The translations under genes and the position numbers were made by a program. Below, one piece after another: positions 12,601 to 24,083 of a stretch of 64,000 nucleotides of DNA (position 1 is the stretch's first letter; each line of letters begins with the position of its first letter). The stretch is from Neodiprion pinetum. Its lineage: Eukaryota; Arthropoda; Insecta; Hymenoptera; Diprionidae. Where the stretch lies: assembly GCF_021155775.2 (NCBI RefSeq), contig NC_060233.1:34937077-35001076 (forward strand), in the 5' to 3' direction. The notes beneath the pieces are model-generated. The model did not search any database. It saw nothing but the letters and a program-made list of their open reading frames with translations, and was not told the origin of the DNA.

Positions 12601-15600
12601 AAGCATAAAAAGTGCATTAGAACGGCATATGTCATTGACCAGATAATTAGGAGAAGACAGAAAAAAAAAAAAAAAAAGAAATCAAACACTACCTCTCTAC
12701 ACCCAATCATGCGACGCCACAACACAAGAGCTACTAAGTCCCTGGATGAGCTGTCCACCTACGCTACCTTGGAGAAACTCGTTGCCCTGTTCCATCGACG
12801 TGGGAGTTTGCTTTGTAACCGCATTTTTGAATCCTTCTTGACAGCCTCGTTACCCAATACTTTTGGTCATCAGGGCTACCAGCCAGAACTAGTAATTCTC
12901 TGGCACTATTTGGATCGTAATGTAATTTACAAGGTGCTATAGCATCTTCCTTCTTTTCCAAATGCTCTTTGTGTACTTTGATACGACACCCTGTTAATAA
13001 ATTAATTATAAAATAATCATTAAGCAATTCATAATATGTTATTAAAAAAAAGAAGTTGTCGTTAAGTCCTAAATTTTCGGTATAGTACATCTCAATTTTC
13101 TCAACGAATCGTGTGACGCTTGAGGTCGAACAGACATAATGACTCGAAAGATGTGGGAAAACGACAGATTAATAATAAAAATGCTAAAGTTATGTAGTCG
13201 GAATTTGTGGATACTTACTTCGACATTCTTGAGCAGGAGGTGGTCTAAACATATGCCATAACGGTTTTGTACATACTTCGCAAGTAGTTGGCATGTGATA
13301 GGTTATAGAAATGAATTCATGACCCTTTAACCACAAGGTACCAGGCTTATCCATTAATTGCGGCAGTTCTACCCCTGGCAATGCGTTACTTTCATCACCC
13401 GGACGTCTTGCCTCACCCTCACCGGCGTACAATAACTGTAAACAAAATCGGGGTTTCCATGAGGATAAAGGCGTTATAAGTATTCGAATTATTCTTCGCA
13501 TATCAAACATTTGAATAAAACATAGGAATGAATTGAAAACTTCTACAAAACTTGATCACGCGTGATATGGACATACTTTTAAGCTGCTTACAATGCGATG
13601 ACGTCAATCGCTAATTACAGATTTGCAGATTTCTCACCTGAAATATCCTTGGAATATCTTTGGCATCGGCTCGTATAACGTCTCCTTGAGTCACAGAGCG
13701 AACGTGGAAGACTTTGCTTAAATCTAAAATTAGTATTGGATCCGCATTCATCTTGTCGTTTTCGCTGTTGTAGAATATTATCTTTTTAGATGATACAACA
13801 ACGTATTGCTTCTTCCACCCGTGTCTTTTGATATTTTGCTTGTTAGGTACGCTCAGCCAACCTTCTAATCGTAAGGCACCGTGTTCTGACAAAACAGCAT
13901 CTTCGCCGTCGTTTTCTGCTGAAGAAAGACTCGCTGTCTCTGAATTCATTGACGCTATTTTCATCAGTAGCGTTTCTATTTCAGAATCCTTTGAATCAAC
14001 CTCCATCTGCAGTCTCAGCCTTACCTGGCTCTCCTCGACAAGTTGGGCCTGATTGAATAAGTAAAAAACGAGATAAAAATGGCAATTAGGTACTAGTAGT
14101 AATAATATAGAACTTTTGGTAGTCTTACCTGTAAGTCTTGAAGATCTTTTTGCCACTTAGCTGCCAACTGTCCGTATTTTTCTCTCTCCTGCGTCAATTC
14201 TTGTTGTAACTTACGGCAGTCTTTTTCTTTCTTACGCAAATCAGCAGAAGGAACTTTGTTTCGAGTTTTAGTACCTGACGATATATCTTTCCGATTCATT
14301 ATCTCAGCCAGTTTATTAACAGCCTGCTGTTTAAGTAACTGCTCTGTCTTTAGTTTACCACTGAGTCTATCTATCTCCTCAGAATTAGACTGTTCCTTAC
14401 TCAGTTGTTCTTGTAAATCTTTTAAACGCTTATTCAAATCCTCTTTGTCTTTCAAATATAGCTCCGTCGTTTTCTTAATTTCGTTTTCGTTCTCTTTAAG
14501 CACATTTATAGATTGTTCCTTGGCATTTAATTCCTGACGATGCTTTGCTATGCTGTCTTTGTACTCTAATTCTTTCATTGTTCTTTCCTTCTCCAAGTCT
14601 GCCACTGTTTCTTCAGCAATTGACCTTGCTAAGGCCTCACTGTCGGCGCGAGCGAGAGATAGCTGTAATTGATGAACCAGTGAGCAACGTTCTTCTTCCA
14701 ATTCTTGCTGATGTCTCGTTTTGTCATCTAGTTCCTCCCTGAGCTCCTGCGTCTGGGTTTTGTAAAGTGTCTGGGAGGCAAGAAAAATAAATTATAGGAA
14801 TAAGCACAAGCGGAAGTGTGAAGCGCATGAATGTGAAGGGAAAAAATGACTCTACTCACTGAGAAATAGGCCTCAGCCTCCAACTGTTCTTGCAATTCTT
14901 TAGTTTGTAATAAATCTACACTTCGTTGAGTTTTAAGGTGGTGCAATTCTTCCTCTATTTGCCTTTTAGCTTCCCTGAGATGAGCTACTTCGCCAACCAA
15001 TTGTTGCTCTCTTGCTCTGAGTCTTCCAGCTTCAGAAGATTGTTGCCCGAATTCTGATTGTAGTACGTTTCTCTTTTGCTGTTCCTGTTCAACTTGACCC
15101 TGCAGTGCTTTGACCTTCTCCACTTCTTGCCTATGTTCGCCTTCAAGTTTCTGCAATCTTTGTTGAATTTGACGATAGTCGACAGACAGCATGGATGTCT
15201 GGCGCTCTTTTTCTTGAGCAAGGAGTTCTGCTCGCTGTCTACCACTCTTCTCTTCATTTAGTTTTACTTGCAGCGCTATTTTCACCCATGCAGGGATAAA
15301 ATTTAATTCATTGAGTCTTTGGCAAATAAATTCTAAAGACTAGTGCAAGCTTGAGCATGATCTTCATTCGATTTAAATCAGAAGAAATACTTTATAGAAT
15401 TTACGTACTTGAATTTCACAGCATCACAATTTGCAGCAGCAATTAAACAGAAAGTCACATTATAAAGTAAACAGCGAATTGTTAAATCGGTTAATAAATT
15501 TAATGAGATCATAGTCTTGTTAATTCTTCTCATTCACTATGCCATTCATGATTACCTGTAAACGTTCTATCGGCACGTCCTGCGTAGCATGTAAAGAAAA

Positions 15601-18600
15601 ATCTTGGCATAATAGACAGTGTGATAGAATATGCAAAAGCTATTTTGAAAGTGACATTTTCTATAACATGTAGATTATGAGACAACAATGAGCAACTAAT
15701 TTTATATTATGAAGATCCAGAAAGAAATTAAAATTCGAAGGTATTACATTTATGCCATATTAAGAATATTTTTAAAAACCTGGAATTAGATTTATCCTTC
15801 TCTATTTCACTTTTCTTTCTTTGATCAATCAGTTGAGTGATCGCCAAGTTCTGGTTATTGTCGTCATAAATTTGTTGCAATACAGAGTTACTATAAGCAA
15901 TACCTTTAACTACTTCCATGTTTGCTTCTTCCTTGGATAGCATTCTTGATCTTTCCGTTTCTTGGTGGGCTGCAACTTCCTGATTGTACCTTGCCTGGGC
16001 TGCTTTCAACTCCAAAGTCAGTCCTGCAGCTTCTTTTTCCAGTGAAGAAACTCTTTCGCTTAATTGCCGGTTATCCAAAGTTGCTTTTTCTTCACGACGA
16101 CGACTGTGCTCCAGTTCTACATGCAGGGCAGACAATCGAGTCTCAAGCTCTGCAGTCAAGGTAGATGCTTGAGATCGTGAACTCCGCTCCTTGGACAATT
16201 GGCCCTTGAAAGGTAAAAATAATAATAGGAAAAGTCCTGTTAAAATTTGATTCCTGACTCAAATAGCCATGGCATAAACCTAGTACTCTGAGAAGCATAT
16301 ATACCTGTAAAGCAGCAACTTCTTGTTGTAGAGAGTCTCTCTGCGCCTGCAGTTGCGCCCTGGCAACTTGAAGTTCATTTGTCATCTGTTCGGCAGCTTG
16401 TCTAGCAACCGTAACTTCGGCAGCTTGTTTACGCAACCTTCCCGCACTATCAGTTTCCCTCTCAAGCTTAGCCTGCATTTCTTTCAGCTGTTTTTCAAGG
16501 GTTAGTATTCTCTCTGACGTTTGATGAGAGTTACTGGCATCCCTTGCTCTCTTGGACTGCTCTTCATCAAACTTTTTCTTAAGTTCTATCAATGACGCCT
16601 CAACCTTACGTCTGGCTTCTGCCTCATGCTCCGATCTGCGTTGCGTTTCTTTAAAATTGTGTCTGAGGAGGGTCAATTCCTTGTCCGCTCTTGCTGTTTC
16701 TTCCTGCAATTCCACCTCGCGTCTTGTCACAGCCTCTAGTTGGGCAGTCAAAGCCCTCTGTCTCGCTTCGAGTGTGTCTACTTGCCGTTTTTCTCGTTCA
16801 AGTAAATTTTCTAACTGGGATATCTTTACATCGTCACTGATTCCGTTGTTTATATGATTTGTGAGTCCGTCAACGGACTCCCTACCGGTACCGGACATCA
16901 ATTGGTAATCCCCTGAGTAAGTGAACCCGACAAAGGGCAGATGATTGCCTGAAAACGCTTTTGGTACAGGAAAACTTTCCTCTGGTCCATCTTCTTTATC
17001 AACATCATCAAAATTGCTGGTGTCATCGTCGCCCGAAAGCTCAGGTACAACAGGTGGTACACATTCCCTTAGATTTTCAAATGTCCACTGATCGTTCTTG
17101 AAAAACGCATGGCACTTTATTTCATTAACGCCGTTTCTACCCAATCTTTTAGTACGGTCGGTCAAGAAATTGCATATCAAACTCTTCGCTGCATGTGATA
17201 TATCCGCTTCTTGCTGCGGGAAATGCAACGAATTCCTATGATCCATGATCTTTGAATATGTACCAACCAGTGAATCCGCATAGAATGGCGTATCTCCAAC
17301 GAGCATTTCATATAAAAAAACACCAACTGACCACCAGTCACACTCTCTTCCATAAACTCCTTCCCCTCCCTGAGACTGCAGCACTTCGGGAGATATATAG
17401 TCTGGTGTACCAACTGCTGTATCAGACCGTACTAATCCATCCTGTTACGAAATATCAAAAAATAATTGACTTATTTATTCATATAATTTGTGAGTCATTT
17501 TTCCATGAATACATAACATGCCATGTTTTGTTTTTTCAGTCATTTTTTTTTCCAATAATCTAAAGCTTAAAGTCTTCTTTTCGAGATTATAATTAATTTA
17601 ATTAAAATAGTTAGTACCGCATCCATTCTCATGCAGGTCCCAAAGTCTGCCAGTTTCAAATGGCCATGTTTGTCCAATAGCATATTGTCGGGCTTGACAT
17701 CTCTGTGGACGAATCCCATTAAATGTATAGCATCTAAGGCAAGAACAACTTCGGCGCAGTAGAACTTTGCCCATTTTTCAGGCACATCGTAGTTTGACAT
17801 AAGATTGACAAGATCTCCACCAGGCATGTAGTCCATTACCATATAGAGGTATTTGTTATCTTGAAACGCAAAATGTAATTGAACTATCCACTGAGAATTG
17901 GCGTGTGCCATTATGTCTCTTTCTTCCCAAAAAAACGCTGAGTCCGATCTCTTGATCTATAATAAAAAAAGAGAAAAATGGGATAGTATAATTCATCTTT
18001 ATAATTTATAGCATCTGATCAAATTAATTGAAGATCGTCTGATGTTGTACTTCAGTTATTAGTATCATAAACTTGTCAAGTGTAAAATGAGCAGTATAAA
18101 GAACGTTCAAGCAATGCTGTGCATGTAATCATTTATTTTCCTAACAAATAAAGCGATGACGTCAACAAGGAACAATTTCAATACACAAGTAAAGACTGAA
18201 GTATCTATAAATATAGGTATATTCACGCATACCGTGAATACGTTTTTAAATTTGATAGAAGATAGTATTAACTAAAATAAAAATTTGATTCATAATTTTC
18301 TGTCTTGTTTCTAGTTCAAAGCAAATGACTCGAATAATGTAAATCTATCAGCTGCATCTGCTTCAGACACCTATTATGTGGTTCAAATGTATTTAAATTT
18401 TTTAAATTCAACAAAGAGTTCTAGTAAGTTTTATGCTCCACAATTGCTGCCATTCAATTTACAACATAAATTTTCACAAGACATGAAATTTTCCTATCAA
18501 AATATTGTATCATTCTTTTTGTGAACAGAGAAAATATTTGTTCAGATGATCCGGAGATTGTAAACATACCATTTCAAATTTACTGAGCAGCTTCATGGCA

Positions 18601-19239
18601 AAGACCTTCTGTGTTGACTTGTGTCTGACTAATTGCACTTCGCCAAATGCACCACGACCAATGACTTTTATTAGAGTAAAATCATCGGTTCGCATCCTCA
18701 TTTTACATATATCTCGAGCAACTGAGTCATCTGCAATGCAAACAAACTAGAATTAACATTCCATACATTTTTTACAATGTTTATTAGCATAACTTTAGCT
18801 TAAATTAGGGAAATAGATTTCTAAACAAAGCTGATCCAACTCTGTTTAAAACCCCTCAAAAGTTTTACATTGAATCACTCGGAAATGAAATCATGGAATT
18901 TTTCATTAAAAATATTGAAGCTAGTTAATGCATACACCTTGATTCTGGACATCAAAGTTTGTAATCAAACTGACTGGGATATAAGATTCTGTTTTTTTGG
19001 AGTTTTAATGTCAGATTTTAATGTATATAAGCTTTAAGAATGTATTGCACAGACTCACATCTGTTCATGTAAGCCTCAACATTTTTCATCCGTCTGACGC
19101 TCGGATGATCGCAATCCGAGGTTAGAGCTTGTACGGTGTCCAAAAGACAATCGATGTTGGTGACACTGCGAGGATCTTTTATCCTCTCCTCAAGATGTCT
19201 GAGGCGCCTTCGCCTGTCTTCGTCTCTAACATTCTCCAT
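9660..19239 (-). CDS. Rok: Rho-associated protein kinase (ROCK/Rok)
   Basis: RhoA-activated Ser/Thr kinase that phosphorylates myosin light chain and its phosphatase and controls actomyosin contractility. Eleven coding exons (minus): 19239-19059, 18730-18570, 17956-17618, 17441-16305, 16204-15904, 15275-14860, 14770-14129, 14048-13638, 13435-13219, 12990-12768 and 9747-9660. All phases close, giving 1371 residues, normal for the family. Visible parts: N-terminal dimerisation segment; AGC kinase with P-loop GRGAFG (85-90), catalytic K107, HRDVKPDN (D200) and DFG (D218); C-tail TSNFDD; a long coiled coil, about residues 430-1100, with the Rho-binding NKLAEIMNRKD motif; PH domain from LEGWLSVPN (about 1120); C1 zinc finger inserted in PH (HEF...CEVC...ECRRC). 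The terminal exon encodes ESTRSTLKPYLSVPQ...ASMGK and is 3 kb away, so the protein is easily truncated by automatic calling. The start is set by the conserved N-terminus. Confidence 0.97.
9748..12767 (-). other. Rok: last intron of ROCK (3.0 kb)
   Basis: Intron between coding exons 10 and 11. The donor after CCAAG is GTAGCG and the acceptor is TTTTGATTTTAG, splitting an AGG arginine codon. The content is AT-rich with several A-runs (for example around 11259-11285 and 12660-12678). I see no nested gene. The other ROCK introns are 73-668 nt and hold nothing recognisable, apart from the open extension of exon 5 noted in the findings. Confidence 0.85.
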
Positions 19240-20574
19240 TTTATAATCCTAAATCCTACAGCCAAGCTTTCACAACCACGGTCACGTCTGTGAGTTCATT
19301 AAAGCTAAGATTCTCCCGTCCTTCTCTATGCGGCGCTGAATCTCCGATTGATTCCAGCTGCTACATTTGTTGCAAATCCATCTCTCTAAAAGTGAGAAAA
19401 TTTATATCGTTAAATAATGTAAAACCAGTTTCTAAAAATGTGCAAGGCTTTTTCAGCGAGTACAAGAGTACATTGATATCTACCGATAATTCATTTACGA
19501 TTATAAATGTTCATGCATACTAGGAGAGACTTTATTCCAGGACTTCCCTGGTATTATGGAATACGGTTAACCGAGATGTGGAACGCAATAGAGATTACCT
19601 GCCATAATTGGATGAAATCAGAGTAGAAGTGTTGGTCGGTAGATGAAGGGTGCATAATACAAAAGCCGGACAATTTTGTAGGAATATTTGAAAACAATGG
19701 TACTTTAAACCGATAAATAATGTTGTATAAAGAATCAGATTGTTTGTACAGATTTCGGTCCGTTTTGTGATTATCCAATAACAGCGTAAGATAAAGATAG
19801 TTGAAAAGAGTGAGAGAGAACGAAGCTTGAAATCATCTACCATGTATGGACCTTGTTTACAAAATAAAACCGTCGTTGAATATTGGTCAGTGGTTTAGGG
19901 TTGGGCAAGTCTTTTTGAAAATTGGAACCCATCGACCTGTGATCGCCAAACGATATTTGTACGAAATGACGATGATTCTCATATTGGGAGAAAGAAAAAA
20001 GTAGTAACGGAGGAATCAAACGAAATTGTTTAAGTATAGATAAGGTATTAATCAGCGTCATTGACGAATCAAATAGACGAAAGATCGTCGACGAAGTAGA
20101 AAAGAAAGGCATAAAGACGAGGAGACAGGTTGGACCAGTGAGGGTGTTACCGGGGAATAGGGCTGCTTTTCAAAGGGCTGTGACAGATTCGATATTATGT
20201 GACAGCGCGACTGGTCGTATCCAGGCCTGCGGAGTGCGGGCTCGCGATGTTAGGTGGGTCCCGCTGGACGGCAGGTGCCTACTCTGCCACGGGCCGTTCA
20301 CAAAAGAATTATAATATGTACCTACCATATTTATTGAGCACCGTAAAGTATTATATTTAAGAGGTTAACATCAGCCCGCTCAAAGCCAGATCCTACTAAC
20401 CTAATATCACTTTGTCCCGGTCGAGCACTTGGTTAATAATTGAATAAAAAACACAGTAAAATGCATTATTTCATATCGCGGATGAGTCGTGAAACACACA
20501 GCCACACACAGCTGAGCCGTGCGTGCGCCATTTAGAAAACTGACCGACCTAGTCAAGCTGAGGAAAAGCCTTGA

Positions 20575-20673
20575 ATGAAAATTCAATTATTCCTATGTGC
20601 ATTTATCATGATCCTGCATCTCTGCGGTGATCAACATTATGGAATCTGTTTCTCATTGCGTATAAAAATTTAA
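20575..20673 (+). CDS. possible 32-residue secreted micro-peptide or uORF
   Basis: ATG at 20575 begins MKIQLFLCAFIMILHLCGDQ, a textbook-like signal-peptide profile (Lys, then a hydrophobic core, then Cys/Gly). TAA follows at 20671-20673. It lies inside the ROCK/BTB divergent promoter region. It could be an upstream ORF of the BTB transcript or chance. No homologue is recognised. Confidence 0.18.
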   Translation: MKIQLFLCAFIMILHLCGDQHYGICFSLRIKI

Positions 20674-21176
20674 CGTAACCAAAGTATTTCTCGATATCGC
20701 ATTCTCCCTCGTTTCTCATCAACTTCAACATGTGTAAGGCAAGCGATACGTTACGAAGTTGAATTAGTGACGTGCGAATACGGTGACTCGCTTGAGCTAG
20801 GAAACGTCTAGAGAAAATATATTTGTGTAGGTGAAATTAAAATCAAGATGGAGTAGCGTGTTCGGCACGGAGATGTGCTCCTTGTATTTATCCGTTTTGA
20901 CAGCCCAAGGGTATTGTAAATAGTTTTATGGATATCCAGAAGAGTTTCGAGTGTACGAAGAATATGATAAAAATCACCACCTAGGAAATTATCAAGGATA
21001 TCAAGGTACACACATCGGTCAACAACAATCTTTTGCTCGACCAAAAAAATATTTTGGTCAAGGTTCTAGTTAGCCTCAAGCATACATATGTAACTGGTCT
21101 TATTTTTCTTTACGCCCTCGTGATGTCAAAATTTATTTATAGCCAATGCACGAGACAGACGTAAATATAGAAGTCC

Positions 21177-21201
21177 GTCAGAGTATATAAAAAGCTCTGA
21201 C
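21177..21201 (+). promoter_or_regulatory. TATA box inside a perfect inverted repeat
   Basis: TATATAAAAAG (21184-21194) is flanked exactly by GTCAGAG (21177-21183) and CTCTGAC (21195-21201). A TCAG initiator-like motif lies about 40 bases downstream (21222). It is placed and oriented to serve the BTB-gene transcript, whose 5' UTR intron ends at 21710. Confidence 0.4.
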
Positions 21202-21782
21202 CTAACCTAAAAACTCATAAAGTCTCAGCTGGTATTTCATTCCTCTGTTTTCAATAATGTACCTAACTTGGACAAGTTTTCTTGGAATATGTCGAATTTA
21301 GAAATTTATATTAACATCATTTGAAATTATTACGCCTGCGCTTAAAAAAGTGCTGTGGTTGTGTTCTTTATTGATACACAGCATCGAATTTTTATTCATT
21401 GTTCTCCAGTCGTCATTTATATATATTTTTATGTCTCACTGACATTAGGAGGCAGGACACAGCATGTCATTTTCTGAACTTCCCTGATAAGTTTCATTGA
21501 AAATGTACATTGTCAAATAAAAACTACCAAGATTTCACCACGTTTCAAATGATTGTTAAAATTATATGAAATACTGAAAATTTCTAGTAAACCTATAATA
21601 TAACTAAAGTAAATTGTTGACAAAAATCCTGTATAAACTTTGTCTAGTGTATCCCAACTGCTTCATTATGAATATCTTTCTAATTTGCCATTTTTTTCTA
21701 TGTCCTCTAGTGTAAATTGACCAGAATCCAGCCGCGACGAATCATAAAATTCTTCTTGTTTTTTCCTTCGATTTTGCCAACC

Positions 21783-24083
21783 ATGGGATCTCCCTGCGAC
21801 TGGCAAGTAACAAATCAAAAGGTAGCTCAGCGAGGCAAACACATACTAGAAACGGGACAATGGTCAGACTGCAAGTTTATCGTTGGGCAAGAACCGCATC
21901 AACAGATCCTCGAAGGGCACAAATTATTCTTAGCCATGGCCAGCCCAGTATTCGAGGCGATGTTTTATGGTGGAATGGCAGAAAAAAATGACCCTATCCC
22001 CATCAGAGACGTTCAGCCCGAAGCGTTTAAGGCCCTGCTCGAATACATTTATACTGACAATATAGACCTCGGGTCTTTTGAGCTCGCTTGTGAGTTGTGC
22101 TACTGTGCTAAAAAGTATATGCTTCCATTTCTTGTTGAGGAATGCACAAAGTTTCTTTGGTCAGATTTGTCACCAAAAAAGGCATGCCGTGCTTATGAGT
22201 TTGCCAAGCTGTTCGAGGAGCCAGTACTGATGGAAAAATGCCTTCAGATAATTTGCACAAAGACCAACAGCGTTCTGAGCAAACCAAGTTTTGAGGAAAT
22301 CGAAATTGGTACATTGGTGACGGTCTTCGAGCAGGAAGAGCTGGAAATCAATTCTGAAATTGAATTGTTTTCTGCCGCCGAACGATGGGCGAGGTCCGAG
22401 TGCGTTAGGAAAGGACTTGATCCAGAGGATAGCAAGTCACTTCGCTCTGTCATTGGAAATGCTCTGACTAAAATCAGATTTTTAACTTTAAGTCCACAAG
22501 AATTTGCCGAAGGACCTGCTGGCTCGTCGCTACTGAATCAGGATGAAGCATTTGCTATTTTGATGAACATTTCATCGAGCGAAAGAAAATGGCCTATGCC
22601 TGAGGGATTCTCTACGAATGTACAGAGCCGTGTGAAGCCATTGAAGCAGCATCCCACAATGGGAGATTTGTCGGTAATTTTCCATTCTGACTCTTCGATT
22701 TTTTATTTTACTAGTTTGTTAATGACAGTGTTAAATTCTTGACCATGTTTATGTTACCACAATTTCTGGTTTCAATTCTCAAGATAATGGAACAGATTTA
22801 GTGTTCACTTGACTTAAATTTGATTTATCGCGAGAATTAATTGTAGTAATAACTCTTCATCATTTGTTCACATAGGCAATCGGAGTTGTGGCAAGCACAA
22901 GTGGAGCTAGCGCAGCTGGCGGGTTGAACAATATGTTGAGCGATGGGCAAGCACCCAACTCTTCATCAAAATTGAATTCCAGGAGTTTGCTTTTCCCTAA
23001 GAATTCCTCTCAAGATAACAGCCAATGGCCAGCTCCACAGCATGTTTTAGAATCCTTTACGAATTTAACTAATTCTTCGTTGGCAAATAATTCGTCAAAT
23101 GTGATGGGATCTGGTGCAGCTGTTGAAGGTGGTGCAGTTAGAGAAGGCCTCAAATACTACTGTCTAAGATCCATAGTTCAGCAAACTGACTGCCTGAACA
23201 CAAGCGTTCTAGATTGTTCTGTCGCTTTCAATGTCGACAGAAACATCTGTGTAATCGGAGTTCAAGTGCCAACTCAGGTCAGAATTGTATGTCTTGAGAT
23301 GAAATTTGATTATGTTAAGTTAAATTGATATATTTCTATCATATAAGATAATCAACTCTTAGAAAATGACATTTTATTGTGTTACTGCTTTGTTAATAAT
23401 CAATTGCGCTATTTATTACAGGTTCAAAATCAATCCATTGCTCCGTTTGATCCATTTACTTCAGCGGTACCTGGCTCTTATACTGAATTGTTGTACGCTC
23501 ATCTTCTTGACTCTGATGGATCGAGATTAACTTACACGCACTATACGTCACGAGTAAACGTTGACAGTTTGGTTGAAATCACATTCAACAGACCAGTTTA
23601 TATACAAAGAAATAAGGTACGTTTATCACCTATCTGTATTATGGAAACCACAGTTGAATATTTGATTATTAAGCTAATTACCCTTTCTTGGGAAAATTAG
23701 AGAAGCAAAAAGAATTTGTAGCTTCGGCAAACAATTTTAAAATTGACTACGAAACACCAAACGAGGTCTTGTTTACAATTAAACTTCTTGCTGTAAGAAA
23801 TATAAGAGCAAATCTAGTTCCTACTTTTCGGTTCATCAATTCTTGTCTGTGTGAACTTGAATCTGTAAATTAATATATGTATCAGTAATTTAAAAAAATC
23901 TGTTGTTTCTTTTTCTGATAGGTATATCGCGTTGGAGTCGTTTTCAATAAAGTTGGTTGGTACCCCATGGGCGCTTGTACACAGAGAATGGCTTGTGATT
24001 CAGTATTTTTCTCTTTCGGAGTTGGGAACAGCTCTGATAGTGTTCGTGACGGTCTCATACGATCTATCATCTTTACCTATTGA
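21783..24083 (+). CDS. BTB/POZ-BACK-PHR domain protein (BTBD family)
   Basis: Four exons: 21783-22673, 22876-23277, 23422-23616 and 23922-24083. All junctions are phase 0, giving 549 residues. The BTB domain spans roughly residues 15-125 (WSDCKFIVG, LEGHKLFLAMASPVFEAMFYG, IPIRDVQPEAFKALLEYIYT). A BACK domain follows (LSPKKACRAYEFAKLFEEP, then EINSEIELFSAAERWA), then a Ser/Asn-rich linker (about 310-385) and a C-terminal PHR domain from about residue 388 (CSVAFNVDRNICVIGVQVP, FNRPVYIQ, YRVGVVFNKVGWYPMG). This is the architecture of BTBD1/2/3/6, adaptors for Cullin-3 ubiquitin ligases; the exact paralogue is not assigned. ATG at 21783 (CCAACCATGG) is a good initiation context. The frame stays open back to the acceptor at 21710, so a slightly longer N-terminus from an upstream exon cannot be excluded. 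Confidence 0.93.

Larger units (their letters stand above)
19240..21782. promoter_or_regulatory. divergent upstream region ROCK / BTB gene
   Basis: 2.5 kb separates the ROCK start (-) from the BTB-gene start (+). The segment 20150-20560 is GC- and CpG-richer than its surroundings and is a natural promoter candidate. A consensus TATA box lies at 21184 (listed separately). A strong acceptor, CTATGTCCTCTAG, ends at 21710, so the first BTB exon is likely non-coding and upstream of it. No other gene is recognised. Confidence 0.5.
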
